Below are positions 12,750-22,356 of a DNA stretch of 64,000 nt, piece after piece (positions within the stretch are counted from its first letter, which is position 1; each line of letters opens with the position of its first letter). The stretch is from NCBI GenBank assembly GCA_020747065.1, contig JAGMVK010000021.1:868001-932000 (forward strand), given 5' to 3'. A model generated the notes under the pieces. That model was not told the DNA's origin. It did not search any database and was given only the letters and a program-made list of their open reading frames with translations. The position numbers and the translations under genes are program-made. This DNA is from Cadophora sp. MPI-SDFR-AT-0126 (Eukaryota > Ascomycota > Leotiomycetes > Helotiales > Ploettnerulaceae).

Positions 12750-13424
12750 GGTTGGAATAACGAGGCGAGATAGAGATTTGGGGTGTTGGACTTGAAGTCC
12801 GGGATTGAGGGGTTGACCGTAGGGTCTGAGTGTACTTAGAGAATGATGAAGCAACCGTGCACCAAAGGACTGTGTCATGTAAAATAGAAAAGCTAAGCAA
12901 CAACTCTGTCGAGCAACTTCATTCACTTGGTTGTATCTAACTTCCACAAAGGCAATTTGATGGATCCTTCCACGCCCATCATCTAACGTTGAAGTCAGCC
13001 ATGATATAGGATCACTTCCCAGGGCCGCATCTCCGAAGCTTCAAACATGAGCAGCCTCGCTCCACGCTAGCGGCCGCGGGGTAATGTCAAGTACTTGCCA
13101 TGCTGTCTTGTAACAAATGCTTAGAAACAAGAGCAACTCCAAAAATAAGGAAATAATCTTAAGATATGAAATTGTTACGCAAATGCAAGAATAATGTTTC
13201 ACTGAAAATGCCGTTGGAAGAGGAATAGTAGTCCGAAGAAGTGGGATTTAGTGTTCTGGAAGTGCCTCAATCGGCCAAATGCGTCTCCGTTCCACGGCAT
13301 ACCCATGACTCTATGCTGCGACCTCCGTGCCGACTTCACCAAACCAACAATGTTGTGATCAAAGCTATGTCATTTCACTGATTCCTAGGAAGTATAACTA
13401 ACTGTTCACGCTAAGTAAGTAGAA
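12750..13424. other. Convergent intergenic region
   Basis: About 675 bp between the 3' ends of the Zn2Cys6 gene and the minus-strand hydrolase. No gene or repeat recognised. It forms the likely left edge of the cluster. Confidence 0.5.
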
Positions 13425-14402
13425 TTATATACTATTCTGCCAAATACCCAAGATTTCCTCAGCTACTAATTCAGGCTCGGTACCCATCACGGCATGTCCA
13501 CTATTAGCGGCCTGCACGAAGCGGCTGTTGCCCGACAAACGCAGCTGCTGCTTCTGAAGATCGCAATCAAAAGCATCGAAGCGATGAGTGAGGAATTCGT
13601 TCATCTCAGCTACGTTCTCGCGGGTGCCATACTTGCCATCCTGGGCAGCGGCAAGGAGACACCGGAAGTCACGCCCCGCATCACCACGGATGACGGTGAC
13701 GGGACGTAGCCCAAGAGGCTGCGTCTCGAGCTGGAGCTTCGCTCCTAATGCCGTTGAGCTGTCCAATATCAAGGCGCCCTCGCTGGCCTCTGTGCTTCTC
13801 GCTGTTGACACGCTCTCGTCGAGTGATAAGCGCCCTAGTTCTTCTGGCGTATAACGGTTATCGCGTTTGAACCCTATGACGTCGAGATAATTTCGGCCGC
13901 CACAGAGGCCCTCGATCGCGGCGAAAGGCACTCTGAGCTGCGGGTGGGTGTTTTCCTGGTTAGCATCGACGAGAACCATGCCCGAGATGGCGTCCGGACC
14001 AGCAGCTGCCATGAACTCACGCGCGATGATTCCACCGTACGAGTGCGCCACAATGATATATGGCGCGGATACGCCAGCTGTACGCAGCACATCGAGCAGC
14101 TCGGCTGCCATATTCGTAGCCGTGCGGGCCGCTGCCGATGCTGGGCTATGTCCATAACCGGCCCGATCATACCGATAGCTGCGGATTCGTTTGTCAAGCA
14201 GTCTCTGTACCGCGGTCCAACATACGCTGCTCACACCGAGGCCTGCCTCGAAAATGACTACCGGTTGGCCTGGACGACGTGGTGGGCCATTAGCCACAAG
14301 GTAGAGCTTGGCGCCCTCCGTACCGCAAACGACACCCTCCCGCGTCCCGTCGGACGTCTCCCACTCGCCGTTCCTCTCCTTCCCGAGTGTATCGCTAGAC
14401 AT
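13425..14402 (-). CDS. Alpha/beta-hydrolase fold protein
   Basis: 325 residues without introns. The ATG at 14402 is chosen; the frame continues about 20 codons upstream but has no ATG there. The nucleophile elbow AHSYGG places Ser at residue 121, the oxyanion region is FEAGLG near 51-56, and a late His occurs in NSGHAVM. No signal peptide. The sequence suits a cytosolic esterase, thioesterase or peptidase-like hydrolase; the substrate cannot be told. It is divergent from the FAS alpha gene and shares a 419-bp promoter holding four copies of the cluster palindrome, so I infer it belongs to the pathway. Possible roles are release or editing of an acyl or peptidyl thioester, or tailoring of the product. 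Confidence 0.85.
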   Translation of the reverse strand: MSSDTLGKERNGEWETSDGTREGVVCGTEGAKLYLVANGPPRRPGQPVVIFEAGLGVSSVCWTAVQRLLDKRIRSYRYDRAGYGHSPASAAARTATNMAAELLDVLRTAGVSAPYIIVAHSYGGIIAREFMAAAGPDAISGMVLVDANQENTHPQLRVPFAAIEGLCGGRNYLDVIGFKRDNRYTPEELGRLSLDESVSTARSTEASEGALILDSSTALGAKLQLETQPLGLRPVTVIRGDAGRDFRCLLAAAQDGKYGTRENVAEMNEFLTHRFDAFDCDLQKQQLRLSGNSRFVQAANSGHAVMGTEPELVAEEILGIWQNSI

Positions 14403-14510
14403 GTCAAACGTGTAGGAATGTAAGTTTGTATGTAAGTTTGTAGTGGTTTGTAGTTGAGGCACAACTATTCTCCTTCCTATGCTCTCTATTATATCCTACT
14501 TCACGACGAG

Positions 14511-14522
14511 GGTGGCGCCACC
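14511..14522. promoter_or_regulatory. Cluster palindrome site 1 (perfect dyad)
   Basis: GGTGGCGCCACC, a perfect 12-bp palindrome in the hydrolase/FAS alpha promoter. Its core TGGCGCCA matches TGRYRYCA. Confidence 0.6.
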
Positions 14523-14578
14523 TAAACTTGACTACATGCTTAGGAAGGATGGTGATGGTATTATGGGTTTTATGATCA

Positions 14579-14589
14579 GTGGCACCACC
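14579..14589. promoter_or_regulatory. Cluster palindrome site 2
   Basis: GTGGCACCACC, 57 bp to the right of the dyad core of site 1; core TGGCACCA matches TGGYRCCA. Confidence 0.55.
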
Positions 14590-14599
14590 AGAGGCATCA

Positions 14600-14610
14600 G
14601 TGGCATCACC
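14600..14610. promoter_or_regulatory. Cluster palindrome site 3 (degenerate)
   Basis: GTGGCATCACC; one base off the strict core but still TGRYRYCA. It lies 21 bp, about two helical turns, from site 2. Confidence 0.4.
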
Positions 14611-14629
14611 TAAATGTCGCAGTTGTATG

Positions 14630-14639
14630 TGGCAACACC
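14630..14639. promoter_or_regulatory. Cluster palindrome site 4 (weak)
   Basis: GTGGCAACAC keeps both half-sites but breaks the RYRY centre. Listed because it continues the array. Confidence 0.25.
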
Positions 14640-14821
14640 AAATATGTAGACACGGAGTATGAAGCAGAATTGCCGGCAGGCTCAGTCTATTCAGTAAAAC
14701 AGTACACATGACCGTTGTCAAAGCTGAGAACAATATACGATCACGATTCTATTTTGCGCCAGTTGGTATTTTCGACCATCAGCTCGAAATCATGACGAAA
14801 GTAATGGAACAGCGTAGCGAC

Positions 14822-17800
14822 ATGGAGCATGAGGTGACTTATGAGTTGCTACTGACTTTACTTGAGTACCTCTCCCACCCCAAAGAGCACGAAAGCGGAC
14901 ATGCGCTGACAAGGTGTACGACAGGCATCAATTTTCCTCGCCTGTTCAATGGTACGCTGTACATATCACCTAATTTTAATAAAGATGGTAACTAATGCGC
15001 TGCGCAAAGGATTACTACGCAAGATTCATTGCTTGATGCGGGAGATGTTCAACGCTACGTTGAGATCGGCCCGTCGGATACTTTGAGAACGATGCTGAAA
15101 AATACGATCGCGCAGAAAGCCGACGGCAGTAATGTCCATGATGCCCCCGAATGTCGCACTTTTGGAGATGAGTTAGACGATCATAACAAAGCGTCGAATG
15201 GCGAAGCTGTCGAGGAGGAGGCAACTGCTTCGAATGACATTAATACTTCCCAAGCAGGCGGGGCCCAATTAGCAAACAGCGACCTGCCAATTAAACCGGC
15301 TGCTGCGGCCAATGCGGATGTCATCGTCACTACGATTCACAAGCCCGCTGAGATTGAAGATGCGCCACCTTCTGTACTGGAGGTACTGCTTGCCATGGTG
15401 TCCTCTGGCCTCAAGACCGCTAGAGCCAGCATCGACACCTCTCAGTCTATCAAATTTCTCGCAAAAGGTAATACTTCCACTTAACCTCAAGGGATATGAT
15501 CAGAGAGTACTAATCCAAGTCAATGATATAGGCAGATCCGCTGTCCAAAACGAGATTATCGGGAATCTGGTCACGGAGTTTGGGCAGTTGCCTGACGGTG
15601 TGGAGGATACTGGTCTGGCGGAGCTCGGGCAGGAATTGCGGAGCGGCTTCAGCGGCAAGCTGGGCGCCTATCTCAACGAGTGGCTGGCAAAGAAGATATC
15701 GGCAAAGCTGGCTCCCACCATTACTACATCCAAACTACGTTCTCACCTCAAGGAGGCTTTCGGACTGAAAGAGGGTCGCCAGAATTCGTTCCTTTTGACT
15801 GTTGACTTTGACAATATCACTTCTCGCTTGGATGATAAGGAGTCATGGGACATGGTAAACCGCTGGGCCAACTCGTACATACAAGAGCATGGCTTACAGC
15901 GTATGCTGAGCCAAGCTGAGACGGAGGCTGCAATGTATTCCAGCGCACCGCAGGAGACAGCCAGCCCCCAATTTGCAAAGTTCGGTCAAGACCTAGCTAG
16001 CCTGATGGCAAAGCACTTTAAGTCGGGCAGTGCCGATCAGGGGGCAGAGGCAAGGTCTAAGCAGCAGCCGCAATCAGACGCATTAGTCGAACGAGATATA
16101 GAGCAACTGTCGAAGGAGCTCGGTCCAGATTTCATCTCGGGCATTCAACCCTACTTTCGGCCCGAGATAGTCTATCGCTATCAATCAAGTTGGAATTGGG
16201 CGGTGCAAGATCTGTACGTCACTTTGTCAAACCTCCGCACTCGGGCGTGTACAGAGGGTGGACAGAAACTCCTGGATTGGATTGAATGCGAATGTAAAAG
16301 ACTTCGCAGTCGTGCCACGGATCGGATGCGCGGATGCGCTGAGTATTTGTTGGACAAATGGGAGCGAAAACCTGACGCGCAAGGTCTCGAGTATTGTCTC
16401 TTGCTGCTCCGGGGACTGCTGCAAGTATCCCCGGCCCCCACACCCAAGTCAGTACCGAGTTCCCGTATGGTGCCGCATACCATAATCACCGCCGACGGTG
16501 AAATTATCTACGAGGAAATCCTGGCTGGGGAGCCATTCCCCGTCGTTGAAGGAGCCATCCTGGAATCCGATGGATCTGAGGATTACCTGAAGTCCTCGTG
16601 CTCAGGTGGTGAAGACTCGAGCACTCCGATTTCTTGGTCGGGGTCGATTGTGCGTCTCCCAACTCGAGTATGCACGAAGGACCAAAACGGTGCATGGGAA
16701 ACGAATCATGAATTGACGAGCCAACTTCATGATGCTGAATGGCGTCTTACCAGCTCAGGGCTTCCTCCAGTGTCCGGTACTGTCCTGATTATTGGTGCTG
16801 GAAGACAATCCATTGGATTTGTACTAGTTCGTCAGCTGCTCGCGGAGGGATGTCGTGTGGCTCTTTGCACGAGTCGCCTTACACCTGCTAATAGAGGTGT
16901 CTACTCTCGGCTTTATACGCATGCGGCCAAACCAGGTGCCGAATTGGTTCTGCTTCCGTTCAACCAGGGAAGTATTCAAGATATCTCGAACCTGGTCAGC
17001 TATATCCACAGTGACCTTGGGTGGGAGATTGACCACTTGGTACCATTCGGAGCGATACCCGAGACAGGAAGGACGCTCGAAGACATAGACTCAACATCAG
17101 AGCTCGCTCATCGCGTCATGCTGACCAACACATTGAGAATGATTGGTAGCATAGTGAGCTCAAAGCGGCAGCGGAACGTTTTGAACCATTCTACCCAGAT
17201 TTTGTTGCCGCTCTCCCCTAATTCTGGTCAAATCGGCGGCGACGGGTTGTACGCAGAATCAAAACTTGGACTTGAGGCGCTCATGAACAAGTGGTCTTCC
17301 GAGTCTTGGTCCGACGCCATCTCTTTATGCGCTGTTCGCATTGGATGGACCAGAGGAACGGGACTAATGTCTTCCAATGATGTATTTGCCGAGGAAGTTG
17401 AGAAGCTTGGGATCACGACGTTTGCAGCGGAAGAAATGGCGGCTCTTTTGAGACTGGTCATGGCATCCGACCTTCTCGAGGCTTGTACCCTGCAGCCCAT
17501 TCTCTGCGACTTCAGCGGCGGTATGCAGACCATACCGGACCTGGCAAAGCGGATGGAAGCTATCCGCTCTTCCTTCCAGAACACCGCCTCTATTCGCAAG
17601 CGGCTTAAGCAGGAAGCTGAGCATGACAGCACTGGCATGAAACCGGGCACGAGGATTGATACGCCTGCTACATCACATGAGCCACGAGCCCTGCTTCGAC
17701 ACGATTACCCCCATCTACCCGAGAGTTATGACGAGCAAGTGCCTGCACACATTCTCAAGCTCGACGGACTTGTCGATCTGGATGCATTGGTTGTCATCAC

Positions 17801-19934
17801 GGGATTTGCTGAAGTAGGGCCGGTGGGCAGTTCGCGCACGCGATGGGAGCTGGAGGCGACTGGAGAATTCTCCCTCGAAGGCTGTGTTGAACTAGCATGG
17901 ATCATGGGCTATATTCGATATGAAAGACATCGCGTATGCAATGGGACTGATTTTGGTGCTGGCTGGGTCGAGTGCGACTCTGGAGAGGCGATCCGCGACA
18001 TAGAGGTGAAAAGCAAGCTGGAGGGTCGTATCCGGGAGCACACGGGTATCCGTGTCATCGATCAGGACGATTGGGCCAACGCAGATCCGCGACTCCGAAC
18101 CATGCTCCACGAGGTCGGCGTGCAAGAAGATCTGCCGCCCTTTGAGTGCTCTCCTCAAGCGGCCGCGGACTTTCAAGCGAGGCATGGTGACGCAGTTGAG
18201 ATCCTGGCCAACGATGGCACAACAGCGACAGTGCGAATCCGGCGAGGTGCATCCATCTTTATCCCCAAATCCATGAACAGCGAGTACTTTGTGGGTGCCC
18301 AGGTGCCAACGGGTTGGGATGCCGCCAAGTATGGCATTCCGGCCGAGATCTTGATGCAGGTCGACCTCCCCTCCCTCTTTGCCCTCGTCAGCGCCGCAGA
18401 AGCCTTTCTGAGCGCAGGCATCACGGATGTGTACGAGCTGTATCGATACATTCACGTCTCTGAAGTGGGTAACTGCATCGGCTCGGGCGCTGGTGGAACA
18501 CCAGCCATGCGCGCTACTCATGAGAAGCGATTTCTCGGCAAAGATGTTCCAACTGACAAGCTCTCGGAAGGTTTTATCGGCACAGCCGCGGCATGGGTCA
18601 ACTTACTCCTGCTCTCGGCGTCCGGGCCACTACGCACGCCCGCTGGCACGTGTGCAACTTCTCTGGAATCGCTCGACACGGCGTATGAGCTCATCACCAG
18701 TGGCCGGGCCAGGGTCTGTCTTGCTGGCGGCTATGACGTTTTCACACGCCCGATCTTGTATGAATTCGGTGAGATGAAAGCGCTCATGAACTCGGCAGAG
18801 GACATTCGAGGCGGGCGTGAGCCTCGTGAGATGTCCCGGCCGTTCACGACGACCCGAAATGGTTTCGTCCTAAGCGAAGGCATCGGCCTCCAAGTACTAA
18901 CAAGCGCATCCGTGGCCCTAGAGATGGGCCTTCCTATTTACGGCGTGGTCGCCATGACACACACGGCCGCTGATAAGGCCGGACGCTCGATACCTGCGCC
19001 TGGGCAAGGTATCCTCACTGCTGCGAGCCAGACCGTCCCGAGCGCTCCATGTCTACTCATGGATCCCGCCCTCCGCGCAAAACGAATCAAGGTATTGCTA
19101 GGCCATATCGAGCATCAAGCCGAGGCCGACATTGACTCCGTCAGAATGGAAGCTGCGTTCCTGAAGGAGGCTCAGGGCGGAAAGTTGGAAGCGATACTGG
19201 AGGTCGATACAGAACTAGAACTGCGCATCAAAAGCATCAAACACGCCGTTCACGCCGAGAAGAAGGCCGTCCTCCGCGAGCTGGGCCATAATTTTTGGAA
19301 GAAGCATCCTGGCGTCTCACCAATTGCGGGTTCCCTGGCGGTGTTTGGCCTTACCGTGGACGACATTACCTTTGGCAGCCTCCACGGGACGGCGACGAAG
19401 CTGAACGATTACAACGAATGTGCCACGCTGGATGAACAAATGCGTCATCTCGGCCGCCATCCAGGAAACCCGATGTACACCATCGCACAAAAATCGGTCA
19501 CAGGTCATGGCGTTGGCGCTTCTGGTGCGTGGGCCTTGAATGGAGGGCTGCAGGCCATGCATTCTGGCATTATCCCGGGCAATCGCAATGCTGACGACAT
19601 TGAGCCTCGCCTCCAACCTTTCGAGCAACTGCTGTTGGTAAACGAGAATATCAAGCTCAACCCGGCGGAGATAAAGGCATTCTCCGTGACGTCCTTTGGC
19701 TTCGGGCAGAAGGGCGCCCAAGTGCTGATCGTGCACCCGCGATCCCTCTTTGCTGCCATTTCCGAGGAAGAGTACCAGGTCTATCGCAAAAAAGCCATGG
19801 CGAGAAGTAGGATTGCTGCCAGAGAACTTGATCGGGGCCTCCATGGGGAGGGCATGTTCAAAGTAAAGGACGAGCCACCCTATGCTGGCGATGGGCATGC
19901 TTTCTTGCTCAATCCGCAGGCCAGGGTCGAATAG
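14822..19934 (+). CDS. Fatty acid synthase alpha subunit, lacking PPT domain
   Basis: Alpha chain of a fungal type I FAS, which together with the beta chain builds saturated acyl chains. Exons 14822-14913, 15010-15467 and 15532-19934, about 1,650 residues. In order: C-terminal strand of the malonyl/palmitoyl transferase (RYVEIGPSDTL); acyl carrier domain with the phosphopantetheine Ser in KGRSAVQNEI at about residue 186, close to its place in yeast; ketoreductase (LIIGAGRQSIG near 600, Tyr757 and Lys761 in YAESK); ketosynthase with Cys1224 (GTCATS), His1468 (HGTATK) and His1509 (TGHG). The chain stops right after FLLNPQARVE, where fungal alpha chains normally continue with a ~120-residue phosphopantetheinyl transferase domain. 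The first donor is uncertain: 14959 would add 15 residues. An ATG at 14708 is in frame, but 14822 fits the family N-terminus. The 15468-15531 intron lies two codons before the carrier Ser. Confidence 0.93.
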
Positions 19935-20688
19935 CCATGTGGATCATGCATCTCAGATGGGAATGGGAGAGAAGAGTAGTACTTGAAGATGTTTTCAATC
20001 TTTGCGCACTTGTTATAACTTAGCAATGAAACTCGGGTTCTTATGTTCACTATATCAAAAAAAAAAAAAAGGGGGGGGGGGGGGGGGGGGTGGACTGATT
20101 GATCAAGCATGTTAGCCGAAGGTCAAAGAGATTCCACCCGAGTACCTCGACGCCTTCCAAGACATCCTTGGCCTGCCTTATTCTGTCCAAGAGCACTTCG
20201 ATTATTGAATAGGTACAAGTACAGGTGAGCCAAAATGCAATCAAAGAGTCTCGATCTGGTATACAATAGATAGCCTGACGTCCTTGCCATCTTTGCAAAG
20301 AATCGGCACCAAGAAATACTCGAATTGCTTTCCAAGTTTGCAAGGACTGTATCCACATCTTGGATCGGCCGCGAAGAGTTCTAGATGAGTGTGACGGTAC
20401 AAGAGCACGAACAATATCGAATGTGCCTTGGACTAATTCATCGTTCAGGGGGACAGAAAAGGTTTGTTAGGAAATTCCTGACTCAACGTAAATTCACAAT
20501 TTGTATGAGTGGAAAATATCCATAGTGTTGAAAAAAGTGCAAGAGGCACCCGAGGCGTTAATGATTAAAGGTTCTATTCAGACCAGCTTAAAACTTTGCA
20601 GCTCCAGCCACGCCGTTATCTTGAGCATGATAGGTAAGTAGCCGCAAAGAACAAGAACAAAAACCGAAGTAAAGATCAAATGTAATAT
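19935..20688. other. Convergent intergenic region with homopolymer tract
   Basis: 3' ends of FAS alpha and of the minus-strand oxidoreductase meet here. Apart from the A14-G20 tract (next entry) I see no gene, domain or repeat. Confidence 0.5.
20057..20090. repeat. A14-G20 homopurine tract
   Basis: Fourteen A (20057-20070) followed directly by twenty G (20071-20090), about 120 bp after the FAS alpha stop. The length of such tracts is often wrong in assemblies, so the exact count should be treated with caution. Confidence 0.85.
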
Positions 20689-21690
20689 CTATTGCCTCTT
20701 GTCTGCCTGGAGCTGCTGCGCTGCACCCGCCCCCGCCATGTGGCCCATCACTGACGCAGTGGAAAAGTATTTGTGGGGGGAACTGCAGTCACCGGCTGCA
20801 AAGACCCCCGGCTGTGATGTTTCCTGGAAGGCGCCCAGCTTGATGTCGCCATCAGCGGTGAGTTCCACGCCCAGCTGGCTTGGCAGGTCGCTGGCCTGCT
20901 CAGTTCCCGGGTGGTAGACAAGCCAGGCATGCGTATGCGCCCGCTCATGTTCCTTGTCCTCCTCTTCCGCTTCAAGCACAATGCGAATGCTCGGCTTCAT
21001 TATCGTCTGAGGCCCATCTCTACTCGGATGAACCATCTCCAGACGCTCGATCACGACCGGCTCGATATCGCAGCCGGACACCAGCGACGTCGCCTCCCGC
21101 AGTTGTGCCGCCACGCGCGTATTGCCGTTCGTATAGACGCAGACGCGCGAGACAAATTGCTTGCAGGCCCGAAGCACGCGTAACAGTGTTGACGGCTCGG
21201 CAAACACATCAACCGCCAGAATGCCTGCTGACGGAGACCCGCTCTCCTCGTGCCCGTGGCAGAGCAGGCAGTGGACGATACCACGGCCCCAACATTCCTC
21301 GAAGCCGTTGATGCAAGGTAAGAGATCGCGCGAACCCGTTGCCAGGATGACTTTGCGGCCCTGATATCTGCTGCCCGCCTCGTCACGCGCCTCGAATGTC
21401 GTCTGCATTCGGGTAGTATTAACCTTAATGGCCCGCACGGCCCGATCCACGAACGTGCATTGGTCGGGATACCGAGAGACCAGCTCGGCACGGGCCGCAG
21501 CCCGGAACTCATGTGGCTTCCGGTGGTCCCATGTTGAAACCATATGCATCTCGCTTGCTACTTTGTTGCGGTAGTCGCCCGAATCGAAGATAATGACGCT
21601 GTGGTTCTGTCTACACAGTGCCAGTGCCGCACCGAGACCTGCCGCTCCCCCTCCAATAACAAGCGCATCTACCACTACAGTATCTGCCAT
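20689..21690 (-). CDS. GliT-like FAD-dependent dithiol oxidase (thioredoxin reductase fold)
   Basis: 333 residues, no intron. Two-dinucleotide-binding-domain flavoprotein: GGGAAG FAD motif at 13-18, ATGSR near 117-121, redox pair Cys141-Leu-Leu-Cys144 in HCLLCHG, and the FAD-closing motif GVFAAGD near the C-terminus. Length and the CLxCHG motif match fungal dithiol oxidases such as GliT and other thioredoxin-reductase-like enzymes of secondary metabolism, rather than true thioredoxin reductases. These family members close disulfides using molecular oxygen. Here it sits between FAS alpha and the exporter, so it may oxidise a thiol in the product or protect the host; whether the product contains sulfur is unknown. 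Its promoter (21691 onwards) holds the 17-bp tandem repeat. Confidence 0.85.
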   Translation of the reverse strand: MADTVVVDALVIGGGAAGLGAALALCRQNHSVIIFDSGDYRNKVASEMHMVSTWDHRKPHEFRAAARAELVSRYPDQCTFVDRAVRAIKVNTTRMQTTFEARDEAGSRYQGRKVILATGSRDLLPCINGFEECWGRGIVHCLLCHGHEESGSPSAGILAVDVFAEPSTLLRVLRACKQFVSRVCVYTNGNTRVAAQLREATSLVSGCDIEPVVIERLEMVHPSRDGPQTIMKPSIRIVLEAEEEDKEHERAHTHAWLVYHPGTEQASDLPSQLGVELTADGDIKLGAFQETSQPGVFAAGDCSSPHKYFSTASVMGHMAGAGAAQQLQADKRQ

Positions 21691-22356
21691 TCTGTGACTG
21701 ATGCCGATTTTAATGCGGGGTGCCTTTGTTTCCAGCTAATCTGGTGCGCTTCGCCTCTGACTATATTCTTCACGGTACAGATGTAAGCTAGAGATGGTCA
21801 GTGGGAGGACTGCAGTGGTGAGAGCACTACCGTGGTGAAACATTACCGTGGTGGAAACACTTCAGTGGTGGGAGTGTGTGCAGGGGTGGTCGCACACAAG
21901 GTGGAAGCACTGACGAAGGAATACTAGGAGCATTTTGAACCAATAAGTACCGGCACTGCAAACATGAAACAGATCGGTGCAGCAAAGGGTAAAGGCTGGT
22001 ATTTGCTCGGTGCCTTCGTATGGCATCGGTATGGACGGTACAAGTTCAGCCGCAGGTCTATATTCACGGCATCAGTAGATGATCTTGTAAGACTTCAAGA
22101 TCTGCCTTCGGTCTGTATGGCGGACCGGAGGGATCTTATACACTCGGCCTTACAATACTTTTTGGTGCCGCACTTGCATTAAGATAGTGATATACACGCC
22201 GTCAAACCGTGCGAATTAGAAACAGGCTGCGTAGTCTTGAGCATTGCTATATTTGAAATGAATACGACAGCATATTCGAAAAGCAGAGTACAGTTTGTGG
22301 TCCAAGAATCAAACAATTTAATGTATCGGCGTCGACAAAAAAATTGCATGGCTCCT
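21691..22356. promoter_or_regulatory. Promoter of the dithiol oxidase gene
   Basis: 666 bp between the oxidase start and the 3' end of the MFS gene, which is transcribed toward it. It contains a GTGG-rich tandem repeat at 21813-21880 and further GTGG...CAC pieces to about 21910. No strict TGGYRCCA core was found; TGGTGCCG at about 22156 is one base off. Confidence 0.5.
21813..21880. repeat. Four-copy 16-17 bp tandem repeat in promoter
   Basis: Units begin at 21813, 21830, 21846 and 21863 and read CMGTGGTGRNANCAYT with drift. Further GTGG-containing pieces follow at about 21886 and 21901. Each unit carries the GTGG half-site of the cluster palindrome with a CAC/CAT a few bases further, so this may be a degenerate array of the same site. 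Confidence 0.6.

Larger units (their letters stand above)
14403..14821. promoter_or_regulatory. Bidirectional promoter, hydrolase / FAS alpha
   Basis: Short divergent region with four related dyad sites within 130 bp (14511, 14579, 14600 and 14630), listed separately. The clustering and the divergent layout suggest joint control of both genes. Confidence 0.65.

Noticed and set aside
14708..14821. Upstream in-frame ATG as the start of FAS alpha
   Set aside because: Adds about 38 residues with no family resemblance; the ATG at 14822 begins the expected MEHEVTYELLLTLLEY-type N-terminus and places the carrier Ser near its usual position.
16181..19900. Long antisense open frames within FAS alpha and the NRPS
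   Set aside because: They mirror codon bias of the sense genes, lack domains, and overlap strongly supported coding sequence.
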